This document shows positions 49,582-57,474 of a DNA stretch of 64,000 nt, in pieces; position 1 is the first letter of the stretch; each line of letters opens with the position of its first letter. The stretch spans positions 2,046,001 to 2,110,000 of the forward strand of contig NZ_CP163518.1 in NCBI RefSeq assembly GCF_041080625.1, in the 5' to 3' direction. The stretch is from Streptomyces sp. CG1. Lineage in GTDB: Bacteria > Actinomycetota > Actinomycetes > Streptomycetales > Streptomycetaceae. The position numbers were made by a program, and so were the translations under genes. A model generated the notes under the pieces. The model made no database searches, was not told where the DNA came from, and worked only from the letters and a program-made list of their open reading frames with translations.

Positions 49582-50906
49582 GCGAGGCTCCCGATGTCAC
49601 GGGCGAGGTCGAGGGCCAGCAGGCGGTCGGCGTAGACGTACGTTTCGAAGCTGGCTCCGTCGGGCAGGCCGGGGGCGCTCGCCACGTCCCGCAGCACCTC
49701 CAGCACCGCGGGCAGGTCGAGGTCGTCCTCCCAGGCGGAGCGCAGCCCCGCCCGCACCTCGTCGGGCACCGGCCGCGAGGGCTGCCGCGCCCACCCGGCC
49801 ACGTCCCGCCGCCGGCGCGCCAGCCACCCGGCGGCCTCGTCCAGCGTCGAGGGGTCCAACCGGACGGGCGCACTGCGCGGGACGGCGAGCAGGGCGAGCC
49901 GGAGGGCAGCGGGATCGGCGAGCAGGGCCGGGAGGGCGGGGTGGGCGGTGGGCTCGGTTGTGGGACTGGGAGCGGGCCGGGACGCGGACTCGGCCGCACG
50001 GCCCTCAGCGGACCCGGACGCACGCCCTGCGGCGGGCTCAGACGCGCCGCCCGGAGCCGGCCGGGACCCAGACCCGGACACCCACCCCGAACCGGACTCG
50101 GCCGCACGGCCCGCAGCGGACTCGGCCGCACGGCCCACAGCAGGCCCGGACGCACGCCCAGGAGCAGGCTCAGACGCGCCGCCCGAAGCCGGCCGGGACC
50201 CAGACCCGGACACCCACCCCGAACCGGACTCGGCCGCACGGCCCACAGCGGACTCGGCCGCACGGCCCGCACCGGGCCCGGACGCACGCCCAGGAGCAGG
50301 CTCAGACGCGCCGCCCGAAGCCGGCCGGGACGCAGGCTCGGACGCCCGCCCCGAAGCGGACTCGGCCGCACGGCCCACAGCGGGCTCGGACGCACAGCCA
50401 GAAGCGGGCCGGGATGCGGGCTCCGTCCGGCCCGGAACGGCGGGCTCACCGGTGCCGCCGGACGAGTCGGCCGCACCCGAAGACGCATCCGCCTCCCCCG
50501 CCGGAGACCACCCCGCCCCCCAGCTCCCCGACCGCTCCCCCGTCCACTCCACCGGGGCAACCCACACCACCGGCCCGCCGCCGGGGACGTCCTCGCTCTC
50601 GGCCGTCACCTGGATCGCCTGGGCCTCGCCCAGCCCTGAGGCCAGGTCGCGGCCGTCCTCGAAGGGGCGGATGGACAGTGCTGTCGCGGCGGCGCGCAGC
50701 TCGGCGTGGCGGTGGGGCGCGGTCAGGATCGTCCAGACCGGGGTGCCGCCCAGTTCCAGGGCTCGGACGAGCAGGTCGGCGGTGAGCAGCACCCGCAGGG
50801 CCGTGGGGTCGAGGCCGGAGGCACGGGCCTCGATGCGGGTCAGGCCACGGCGGGCGGGCGCGGCGGGGACGGGCTGACCGGTTCGGGCGTCGAGGATGTG
50901 CAGCAC
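49578..50906 (-). CDS. CysRS-like protein with 132-bp repeat insert
   Basis: A 442-residue protein. The N-terminal part (LHILDARTGQPVP, then a helix and LELGGTPVWTIL) and the C-terminal DLDLPAVLEVLRDVA resemble class I cysteinyl-tRNA synthetase ends, but the HIGH and KMSKS motifs and zinc cysteines are absent, so it cannot aminoacylate. Between them is a low-complexity Ala/Ser/Gly/Arg/Pro/Glu region built from 44-residue repeats. GTG 50906 lies 6 bases after a TACGCT box, so it is probably leaderless. Function is unknown; coupling to the SixA-like gene is the only clue. Confidence 0.65.
   Translation of the reverse strand: MLHILDARTGQPVPAAPARRGLTRIEARASGLDPTALRVLLTADLLVRALELGGTPVWTILTAPHRHAELRAAATALSIRPFEDGRDLASGLGEAQAIQVTAESEDVPGGGPVVWVAPVEWTGERSGSWGAGWSPAGEADASSGAADSSGGTGEPAVPGRTEPASRPASGCASEPAVGRAAESASGRASEPASRPASGGASEPAPGRASGPGAGRAAESAVGRAAESGSGWVSGSGSRPASGGASEPAPGRASGPAVGRAAESAAGRAAESGSGWVSGSGSRPAPGGASEPAAGRASGSAEGRAAESASRPAPSPTTEPTAHPALPALLADPAALRLALLAVPRSAPVRLDPSTLDEAAGWLARRRRDVAGWARQPSRPVPDEVRAGLRSAWEDDLDLPAVLEVLRDVASAPGLPDGASFETYVYADRLLALDLARDIGSLA
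49981..50425. repeat. 132-bp coding tandem repeat
   Basis: Full units begin at 50041 and 50173 (period exactly 132 bp, 44 codons, about 94% alike), with a partial unit to the left (49981-50040) and a third diverged unit from 50305. Each starts GACGCGCCGCCCG and contains repeated GACTCGGCCGCACGG sub-units. Confidence 0.85.
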
Positions 50907-51052
50907 GGGCTGAGCGTAGGCGCGCGGACGGCCGTACGCAGGCACCTTGCTCCGATTCCGGACATGGTGGCGGGCTCGGCGGGCCGGGAATCCGGATCCG
51001 CCGGGGTGCTGTTGGTGGGGGAAACAGTTCCCCGCAGCCCGAGGAGGCAGCC

Positions 51053-51463
51053 GTGTACGGCGACGACGCGACCATCCGCAGGATCCTGGACGAGCTGGGC
51101 GACACCTGGGCGGTCGTGGGCCTGTCCACCAACCAGAACCGGATCGCCCACCGGGTGGCGCAGGTGCTCCAGCGGTACGGCAAGCGGATCGTGCCGGTGC
51201 ACCCCAAGGCCGAGACGGTCCACGGCGAACAGGGCTACGCCTCCCTCGCGGACATCCCCTTCGACGTCGACGTGGTCGATGTCTTCGTCAACAGCGAGCT
51301 GGCCGGTGTGGTGGCCGATGAGGCCGTGGCGAAGGGCGCGCGGGCGGTGTGGTTCCAGCTCGGCGTGGTGGACGAAGCCGCCTACGAGCGGACCCGGGCC
51401 GCTGGTCTGGACATGGTCATGGACCGCTGCCCGGCTATCGAAATTCCCCTGCTGAGGAAGTGA
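51053..51463 (+). CDS. CoA-binding domain protein
   Basis: A 136-residue Rossmann-type CoA-binding protein of the YccU group: WAVVGLSTNQNRIAHRVAQ, VPVHPKAE, DVVDVFVN and the C-terminal MDRCPAIE are diagnostic. The GTG start follows GAGGAGG. Its cellular role is not established. It stands alone. Confidence 0.9.
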   Translation: MYGDDATIRRILDELGDTWAVVGLSTNQNRIAHRVAQVLQRYGKRIVPVHPKAETVHGEQGYASLADIPFDVDVVDVFVNSELAGVVADEAVAKGARAVWFQLGVVDEAAYERTRAAGLDMVMDRCPAIEIPLLRK

Positions 51464-51468
51464 ATCTC

Positions 51469-51499
51469 GGCGAATCTCTCCTTCTACTTACAATTCGCC
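51469..51499. terminator. Weak hairpin after CoA-binding gene
   Basis: A 7-bp stem (GGCGAAT / ATTCGCC) with a 17-nt loop begins 6 bp past the stop codon. It is modest in stability and may end the transcript or be part of the permease leader. Confidence 0.35.
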
Positions 51500-51605
51500 G
51501 CTGAATATTGACATTCCGAGTGGGCGTCTGAGCTGTGACAAGTCGGTGACCGAACGTGCGCCCAAGACACCTAAGATCGAAGGTCAAAACTTGGTTAACA
51601 CTCTT

Positions 51606-51633
51606 TTGCTCGCTCGGAATGCATCCCTAGCCT
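51606..51633 (+). promoter_or_regulatory. Permease promoter TTGCTC-N16-TAGCCT
   Basis: A good HrdB-type match in an AT-rich 224-bp intergenic region: -35 at 51606-51611 and -10 at 51628-51633. It would give a leader of about 48 nt before ATG 51688. The upstream part holds no gene. Confidence 0.6.
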
Positions 51634-51687
51634 GTGGCAGCTCCATCCCCGTTAAACCTGCGTTTACGATCTGAGAGGCCACTTGAC

Positions 51688-53328
51688 ATGGCGAATGTCG
51701 ACCAGGCTGCACCGGTAGCCACAAGCGACACCGGTGGTGGTCTGCGCCGCGACGTCGGACTCATCGGTCTGATGTGGGCCTCCGTTGGCTCGATCATCGG
51801 GTCCGGCTGGCTCTTCGGCGCCGAGAAGGCGGTCGTGGCGGCGGGCCCCGCGGCGATCATCTCGTGGGTGATCGGTGCGGTGGCCATCGTGCTGCTCGCG
51901 CTCGTGCACGCCGAGCTCGGCGGCATGTTCCCGGTGGCCGGCGGTACCGCCCGATACCCGCACTACGCCTTCGGCGGCCTGGCCGGTATGTCCTTCGGCT
52001 GGTTCTCCTGGCTCCAAGCCGCGACGGTGGCCCCGATCGAGGTCGAGGCCATGATCGGCTATGCCAAGCACTGGCACTTCGCCGACGGCCTGCAGAACGC
52101 CAACGGCACGCTGACGACCAGCGGCATCGTCGTCGCGGTCATCCTCATGGCGGTGTTCGTCGCGGTGAACTTCCTCGGCGTCCGTGTCCTGGCACACACC
52201 AACAGCGCCGCCACCTGGTGGAAGATCGCCGTCCCGCTCGCCGCGATCTTCATCATCGCCATCGGCAACTTCCACCCGGCCAACTTCACCTCCGAGGGCT
52301 TCGCGCCGTTCGGTGCCAAGGGCGTCCTCACCGCGATCAGCTCCAGCGGCATCATCTTCGCGCTGCTCGGCTTCGAGCAGGCGATCCAGCTGGCCGGCGA
52401 GAGCCGCAACCCGAAGCGTGACCTGCCGCGCGCGACGCTCGGTTCCGTCGCGATCGGCGCCACGATCTACGTCCTGCTCCAGGTCGTGTTCATCGCCGCC
52501 CTGCCGCACGCCTCCTTCGCCAAGGGCTGGGCGAACCTGGCCTACGCCGGCATCAGCGGCCCCTGGGCAGGTCTCGCCTCCGTGGTCGGCCTGGGCTGGC
52601 TGGCCTGGGTGCTGTACGCCGACGCGATCATCTCCCCCGGTGGCACCGGCCTGATCTACACCACCGCCACCTCCCGCATCTCCTACGGCCTGGCCAAGAA
52701 CGGCTACGCCCCGAAGCTGTTCGCCAAGACCGACTCGCGCGGTGTGCCGTGGTTCGGCCTGGCGATGTCGTTCGTGACCGGTGTGATCTGCTTCGCGCCG
52801 TTCCCGAGCTGGCAGACGCTGGTCGGCTTCATCACCTCGGCGAGCGTGCTGATGTACGCGGGTGCCCCGCTGGCCTACGGCGTGTTCAAGGACCGGCTCC
52901 CGAACCACGACCGTCCGTACAAGCTGCCCTTCGGCAACTTCATCTCGCCGCTGTCGTTCGTGGTCGCCAACCTGATCATCTTCTGGTCCGGCTGGGACAC
53001 CCTGTGGCGCCTGGGCTGCGCGATCCTGATCGGCTACGTGCTGCTCGGCTCGTACGCCGCCTACGCGATCCGCAAGGGCCTGCCCGACGCGCCGCGGCTG
53101 GACTTCAAGGCCGCGCAGTGGCTGCCGCCCTACCTGGTGGGCATCGGCGTGATCTCCTACCTGAGCACCTTCGGCGGTAACGGTGATCTGCCGCTGTGGT
53201 GGGACATTCTGGTCGTCGCGGTGTTCTCGCTCGTCATCTACTACTGGGCCAAGGCGACCGCCTCCAAGCCCGAGGCGATCGAGCTCAGCATCGAGGAGGT
53301 CGTGGTCACCGACGCCCCGGCGCACTGA
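51688..53328 (+). CDS. APC-family amino-acid permease
   Basis: A 546-residue membrane protein with about 12-13 helices. The helix-1 GSIIGSGWLFG motif, helix-6 GIIFALLGFEQAIQLAGE and ESRNPKRDLPRA loop identify an amino acid/polyamine/organocation permease. ATG 51688 gives a short cytoplasmic N-terminus. A strong hairpin ends the transcript. The substrate is unknown. Confidence 0.9.
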   Translation: MANVDQAAPVATSDTGGGLRRDVGLIGLMWASVGSIIGSGWLFGAEKAVVAAGPAAIISWVIGAVAIVLLALVHAELGGMFPVAGGTARYPHYAFGGLAGMSFGWFSWLQAATVAPIEVEAMIGYAKHWHFADGLQNANGTLTTSGIVVAVILMAVFVAVNFLGVRVLAHTNSAATWWKIAVPLAAIFIIAIGNFHPANFTSEGFAPFGAKGVLTAISSSGIIFALLGFEQAIQLAGESRNPKRDLPRATLGSVAIGATIYVLLQVVFIAALPHASFAKGWANLAYAGISGPWAGLASVVGLGWLAWVLYADAIISPGGTGLIYTTATSRISYGLAKNGYAPKLFAKTDSRGVPWFGLAMSFVTGVICFAPFPSWQTLVGFITSASVLMYAGAPLAYGVFKDRLPNHDRPYKLPFGNFISPLSFVVANLIIFWSGWDTLWRLGCAILIGYVLLGSYAAYAIRKGLPDAPRLDFKAAQWLPPYLVGIGVISYLSTFGGNGDLPLWWDILVVAVFSLVIYYWAKATASKPEAIELSIEEVVVTDAPAH

Positions 53329-53344
53329 CCCCGCTCTCTCCCCC

Positions 53345-53380
53345 GGTGTCCCGTCAGCCGTTCCCGGCTGACGGGACACC
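53345..53380. terminator. Strong terminator, 16-bp perfect stem
   Basis: GGTGTCCCGTCAGCCG pairs perfectly with its complement across a TTCC loop, 16 bp after the permease stop. The next gene's -10 box starts 3 bp beyond it. Confidence 0.85.
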
Positions 53381-53382
53381 GT

Positions 53383-53430
53383 CATAATGCGGGGGTGATC
53401 TCCCCAGTGATCTCCCCAGTGATCTCCCCC
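53383..53430 (+). repeat. Tripled 12-bp start region of pobA-like gene
   Basis: A CATAAT -10 box (53383-53388) is followed 6 bases later by three tandem copies of GTGATCTCCCCA, giving in-frame GTG codons at 53395, 53407 and 53419 and the peptide M-I-S-P-V-I-S-P-V-I-S-P. The third copy ends with C in place of A. Confidence 0.75.
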
Positions 53431-54642
53431 TCCCCCCGCCCCGGCTCCGCTCCGGAGGAACGCCGTACGGTCGTCGTCGTGGGCGCCGGGCCCGCCGGGC
53501 TCACCCTCGGCAACATCCTGCGGGCCGCCTCCGTCGACTGTGTGGTCCTGGAGACCGAGAGCAGGCAGTTCATCGAGACACGGCCGCGAGCCGGTGTCAT
53601 CGAGGAATGGGCGGTGCGCGAACTCGGCCGGCGCGGACTGGCCGAACGGCTGCGGCAGCGCGCCGAGCTGCACAGCGCCTGCGAGTTCCGCTTCGGCGGC
53701 GAACGCCACCGCTTCCCCTACGCCGACCTGACCGGCAGCCATCACTACGTCTACCCACAGCCGTTGCTGGTGACGGACCTGGTGCGGGAGTACGCCGACG
53801 TGCGCGGCGGCGACATCCGCTTCGGCGTGCGCGAGGTCGCGCTGCACGATCTGGACTCGGACCGGCCGGCGGTGTCGTACCGCTGCCCGGAGACGGGTGA
53901 ACGGCGGCTGCTGCGCTGCGACTTCGTGGCGGGCTGCGACGGGGCGCGCGGAGTGGCACGGGACGCGATACCTGCGGAGCACAGGCGGATCGCGCGGCAG
54001 GACGACGGCATCGGCTGGCTGGCGCTGCTCGCGGAGGTACCGCCGTCGACGGACTGCGTCCTGTTCGGCGTCCATCCGCGCGGTTTCGCCGGGCAGATGC
54101 CCCGCAGCCCCGAGGTCACCCGGTTCTACCTGCAGTGCCCGCCAGGCGACGATCCGGAGAACTGGTCCCATGACAGGGTCTGGACCGAGCTGCGCGAGCG
54201 GCTCGCCGCGGCCGGAGCGCCCCCGCTCACCGAGGGCCGGCTGATCGAGAGACGCGTCCTGGACATGCACCACTACGTCGTCGAACCGCTCGCCCACGGA
54301 CGGCTGTTCCTGGCCGGGGACGCCGGGCACCTGGTCGCGCCCATCGCCGCGAAAGGCATGAACCTCGCCCTGCACGACGCCTTCCTGCTCGGTGACGCGC
54401 TCACCGCGTTTGTGACACGGGGCGACAGCGGCGGCCTGGACGGCTACTCGGCGGCGAGTCTGCGGCGGGTGTGGGACTACCAGGAGTTCTCGCAGTGGCT
54501 GTCGGACATCTATCACGGTGTCGCGTCGGGCGACCCGTTCCGCGCCGGTACGACACTGGCCCGGCTGCGCCGGCTGTTCACCTCGCCGGCCGCGGGGGCG
54601 GCCTTCGCCGAGCAGTACCTCGGCACCGCGGCCGCCTACTGA
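53395..54642 (+). CDS. pobA: 4-hydroxybenzoate 3-monooxygenase-like flavoprotein
   Basis: A 415-residue FAD monooxygenase. GAGPAGL (dinucleotide fold), the PHBH-type RAGVIE, YPQPLLVTDLV, the GCDGARGVAR block and GDAGHLVAPIAAKGMNLA fit p-hydroxybenzoate hydroxylase, which makes protocatechuate. It is about 20 residues longer than typical (394), all at the repeat-coded N-terminus. The first GTG follows a -10 box by 6 bases, so it is probably leaderless. No protocatechuate-pathway genes are adjacent. Confidence 0.85.
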   Translation: MISPVISPVISPSPRPGSAPEERRTVVVVGAGPAGLTLGNILRAASVDCVVLETESRQFIETRPRAGVIEEWAVRELGRRGLAERLRQRAELHSACEFRFGGERHRFPYADLTGSHHYVYPQPLLVTDLVREYADVRGGDIRFGVREVALHDLDSDRPAVSYRCPETGERRLLRCDFVAGCDGARGVARDAIPAEHRRIARQDDGIGWLALLAEVPPSTDCVLFGVHPRGFAGQMPRSPEVTRFYLQCPPGDDPENWSHDRVWTELRERLAAAGAPPLTEGRLIERRVLDMHHYVVEPLAHGRLFLAGDAGHLVAPIAAKGMNLALHDAFLLGDALTAFVTRGDSGGLDGYSAASLRRVWDYQEFSQWLSDIYHGVASGDPFRAGTTLARLRRLFTSPAAGAAFAEQYLGTAAAY

Positions 54643-54998
54643 TCTCCGGTGTGCCGTTCGGCGAGGTGGTGGTCCGCCGTCTTCAGGGCCTCCTCCACCA
54701 GCCGGCGCAGATGGCCGTGCGGGAGCGAGTAGATCACCCGGCGGCCCTCCTTGCGGGTCTTCACCAGGCCCGCGAGGCGCAGCCGCGCCAGATGCTGGCT
54801 GACGGCGGGCCGGGCCGCGCCGCAGGCCTCGGTGAGGGTCGTGACGTCGGCCTCGCCGGCCGTCAGGGCGTGCATCAGGATGAGCCGGGTGCGGTCGCCG
54901 AGCAGGGCCATCAGCTCGGCCGCGAGCGCGAACTGCTCCTCGCCCGGGGTACGCGGATGCGCATGGTGTGCAGGTGACAGGTGCATGCGTGCGCTCAT
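54636..54998 (-). CDS. ArsR-family metal sensor
   Basis: A 120-residue winged-helix repressor: LGDRTRLILMHALTAGEADVTTL (two blocks), HTH CGAARPAVSQHLARLRLAGLV and the wing RKEGRRVIYSL. His residues at both ends (HLSPAHHAHP, TADHHLAERH) suit a CzrA/NmtR-type zinc, nickel or cobalt site on the last helix. It is divergent from a CDF exporter. ATG 54998 follows CATTAT by 6 bases, so it is probably leaderless; its 3' end overlaps the convergent pobA-like stop. Confidence 0.88.
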   Translation of the reverse strand: MSARMHLSPAHHAHPRTPGEEQFALAAELMALLGDRTRLILMHALTAGEADVTTLTEACGAARPAVSQHLARLRLAGLVKTRKEGRRVIYSLPHGHLRRLVEEALKTADHHLAERHTGDQ

Positions 54999-55003
54999 AC
55001 GCA
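54986..55003. promoter_or_regulatory. Inverted repeat TGCGT-N8-ACGCA
   Basis: A perfect 5-bp inverted repeat spanning the ArsR start codon and abutting its -10 box. It is a likely metal-responsive operator for the arsR/CDF divergent pair. Confidence 0.45.
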
Positions 55004-55059
55004 CATAATGGTCCCGTGGACGCCCCGCGTCCACACCCGCACACCGGAAGGGGACCCAC

Positions 55060-56202
55060 GTGAACGAGCACGACGGGCAGGGCCACGCCGAACACGCGCA
55101 CCGGCACGGCGGGCACCGGCACACCGTCCACGCGCACGGGCACGGCGGGCCGGAGCACGGCGAGCACGCACACCGGCACCACCACGACCACACCGGCCAT
55201 ACCCACGCCCGCACCCCCGGTCTCCGGCACCGGATCACGCATCTCCTCACCCCGCACTCCCACGACAGCGCCGACAAGCTGGACCCGGCGATGGAGGCCT
55301 CGGCGCGCGGGATGCGGGCGCTGTGGGTGTCGCTGGGCGTGCTCGGGGTGACCGCACTGGCGCAGGCGGCCGTGGTAGTCGTCTCCGGGTCGGTGGCGCT
55401 GCTCGGGGACTCCGTGCACAACGCCGCCGACGCCCTGACCGCCGTACCTCTCGGTATCGCCTTCGTGCTGGGGCGGCGCGCGGCGACCCGCCGGTTCACC
55501 TATGGCTACGGGCGTGCCGAGGATCTCGCGGGGCTGGTGATCGTGCTGACCATCGCCGCCTCGGCGGCCTTCGCGGCGTGGGCGGCGGTGGGGCGGCTGC
55601 TCGATCCGCGCCCGGTCGCGCAGTTGCCGGCGGTCGCGGCGGCCGCGCTGGTCGGGTTCGCCGGCAACGAGTGGGTGGCCCGGTACCGGATCCGGGTGGG
55701 CCGGGAGATCGGCTCGGCCGCGCTCGTCGCCGACGGGCTGCACGCCCGGACCGACGGATTCACCTCGCTGGCGGTGCTGGCGGGCGCGGGCGGGTCGGCC
55801 CTCGGGTGGCAACCGGCCGACCCGGTCGTCGGGCTGGCGATCACGGTGGCGATCGTGCTGGTGCTGCGGGACGCGGCGCGGGAGGTGTTCCGGCGAATGC
55901 TGGACGCCGTCGACCCGGCGCTGGTGGACCGGGCCGAGCGGGCGGTCCTGGTGGTGCCGGGCGTACGCGAGGTGAGCGAGCTGCGGCTGCGGTGGATCGG
56001 GCACCGGCTGCGGGCCGAACTCGCGGTGGTGGTGGACGGCGAGGCGACGCTACGACAGGCGCACGCGGTCGCCGTCGAGGCCGAGCACGCCCTGCTGCAC
56101 GCCGTACCGAAGCTGACGGCGGCCCTGGTGCACGCCGATCCGGCACCGGCGCCGGGCGAACGGGACCCGCATCTGGCGCTGGCCCACCATCTGACGGCCT
56201 GA
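55060..56202 (+). CDS. CDF cation exporter with His-rich N-terminus
   Basis: A 380-residue cation diffusion facilitator. About 50 N-terminal residues are packed with His (for example HAEHAHRHGGHRHTVHAHGH), then six helices with the metal-site pairs LLGDSVHNAADA (D-x-x-H-N-x-x-D) and VADGLHARTDGF (D-x-x-H-x-x-x-D), then a cytoplasmic domain. It probably expels zinc, nickel or cobalt using the proton gradient. The GTG start follows GGAAGGGG. The divergent ArsR protein is the expected repressor. Confidence 0.92.
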   Translation: MNEHDGQGHAEHAHRHGGHRHTVHAHGHGGPEHGEHAHRHHHDHTGHTHARTPGLRHRITHLLTPHSHDSADKLDPAMEASARGMRALWVSLGVLGVTALAQAAVVVVSGSVALLGDSVHNAADALTAVPLGIAFVLGRRAATRRFTYGYGRAEDLAGLVIVLTIAASAAFAAWAAVGRLLDPRPVAQLPAVAAAALVGFAGNEWVARYRIRVGREIGSAALVADGLHARTDGFTSLAVLAGAGGSALGWQPADPVVGLAITVAIVLVLRDAAREVFRRMLDAVDPALVDRAERAVLVVPGVREVSELRLRWIGHRLRAELAVVVDGEATLRQAHAVAVEAEHALLHAVPKLTAALVHADPAPAPGERDPHLALAHHLTA

Positions 56203-56204
56203 CC

Positions 56205-56762
56205 TCAGGCGACCCCGAGGCCCTCCAGCACCACGGCGCCCGGCAGTTCCGCGAGGGCCTTGCCAGGGACCAGGAGCTTGCCGCTGCGGCGTCCGCTGCC
56301 GACGAGGACGTAGGGCAGGTCGACGACGGCCGAGTCGATCAGCAGCGGCCAGCCGGCGGGGAGTCCGACCGGGGTGATGCCGCCGTACTCCATGCCGGTC
56401 TCGCCGGTCGCCGTCTCCATCGAGGCGAACGACGCCTTGCGCGCGCCGAGTTGGCGGCGCACGAGGCCGTTGACGTCGGCCCGGGTGGTGGAGAGCACCA
56501 GACACGCGGCGAGGGTGGTCTCGCCGCCCCGCTTGCCCGCGACCACCACACAGTTCGCCGACCGCTCCAGCAGATCGCGGCCGTAGTGCTCCACGAAGAC
56601 GGCGGTGTCCGCCCACTGCGGGTCGGTCTCGACGTAGAGGATGCGGTCGACGGGGCTCGCGCCCTGCCAGTGGCGTACGGCGTCGGCGACCGGGGCGGTC
56701 AGCTCCTCCAGGCAGTCCGGGACCGGGGTGGCGGTGTCGAAGTCTCCGATGGGTGCGCGCAT
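56205..56762 (-). CDS. YbaK/EbsC-type tRNA deacylase
   Basis: A 185-residue YbaK-family protein that hydrolyses mischarged aminoacyl-tRNA. The conserved Lys is in VVVAGKRGGETTLAA, and GGITPVGLPAGWPLLID is the family signature. TAGCGT ends 6 bases before the ATG, so it is probably leaderless. It converges on the CDF gene with a 2-bp gap. Confidence 0.88.
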   Translation of the reverse strand: MRAPIGDFDTATPVPDCLEELTAPVADAVRHWQGASPVDRILYVETDPQWADTAVFVEHYGRDLLERSANCVVVAGKRGGETTLAACLVLSTTRADVNGLVRRQLGARKASFASMETATGETGMEYGGITPVGLPAGWPLLIDSAVVDLPYVLVGSGRRSGKLLVPGKALAELPGAVVLEGLGVA

Positions 56763-56794
56763 GGCCGCACGCTAACAGCCCACAGTGGGGCGGT

Positions 56795-57367
56795 TCAGCG
56801 CACGGGCGGCACCGAGACGGCCATCACCATCTCCATCGGTACGTCGCCCTCGTTGCCGTAGGTGTGCGCGGTGCTCGCCTCGAACGTGGCGCTGGCGCCG
56901 GTCGGCACGAGGTGCTTCACCCCGTCCACGGTGAGGGTCAGTTCGCCGGCGGTGACGTGGACGAGTTCCACCGTGCCCGCGGGGTGCGGCTCGGAGGGGC
57001 TCTGCTCGCCGGGCATCAGCCGCCAGTCCCACATCTCCAGCGGACCGGGTGCCTCCGTGCCCGCCAGGAGGCGGTTGTAGCTGCCGGCGTCGGTGTGCCA
57101 CAGCCGTACGGCCTTGTCGGCGGGGACGACGCGGACGGTGGGGCCCTGCTCGTAGTCGAGCAGGGTGGTGATGCTGATGCCGAGCGCGTCGCCGATCTTG
57201 ACGACGGTGCCGATGCTGGGGTTCGTCCGGGCCTGCTCGATCTGGATGAGCATGCCGCGGCTGACCCCGGCCCGGGCCGCGAGCACATCCAGGGTGAAGC
57301 CGCGCACCGTGCGCCAGTGCTTGACATTGCGGGCCAGGGACTGGGTCAGCAGGTCGAGGTCCGACAC
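56795..57367 (-). CDS. XRE-cupin regulator
   Basis: A 190-residue regulator with an N-terminal HTH (RTVRGFTLDVLAARAGVSRG, then IEQARTNPSIGTVVKIGDAL) and a C-terminal cupin (WDWRLMPGEQSPSEPH, HVTAGELTLTVDG). Such proteins sense small ligands, often amines or amino acids. GTG 57367 is the preferred start; the open frame upstream is not conserved-looking. It is divergent from an EamA transporter and shares a 15-bp palindrome with it. Confidence 0.9.
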   Translation of the reverse strand: MSDLDLLTQSLARNVKHWRTVRGFTLDVLAARAGVSRGMLIQIEQARTNPSIGTVVKIGDALGISITTLLDYEQGPTVRVVPADKAVRLWHTDAGSYNRLLAGTEAPGPLEMWDWRLMPGEQSPSEPHPAGTVELVHVTAGELTLTVDGVKHLVPTGASATFEASTAHTYGNEGDVPMEMVMAVSVPPVR

Positions 57368-57406
57368 ATCACGTCCATCGATGAGAGTTAAATATATGGG
57401 ATGACA

Positions 57407-57421
57407 CAGTTCACTGAACTG
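57407..57421. promoter_or_regulatory. Palindrome CAGTTCA-C-TGAACTG
   Basis: A perfect 7-1-7 palindrome in the 107-bp region between the XRE-cupin and EamA genes, followed by a further GAAC-half repeat. It is the likely operator of the XRE-cupin protein. Confidence 0.65.
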
Positions 57422-57474
57422 AACTACGGTGAGGTGTACTCGACCGTTCATCAAACTGTACTGCGAGGCCGGCC

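Noticed and set aside
49981..50425. Repeat array as a possible CRISPR
   Set aside because: Units are 132 bp head to tail, in frame, with no unique spacers and no cas genes.
51664..56004. A 1,446-codon open frame on the minus strand
   Set aside because: It runs antisense through the permease, pobA-like and CDF genes and shows no domain; low-complexity composition.
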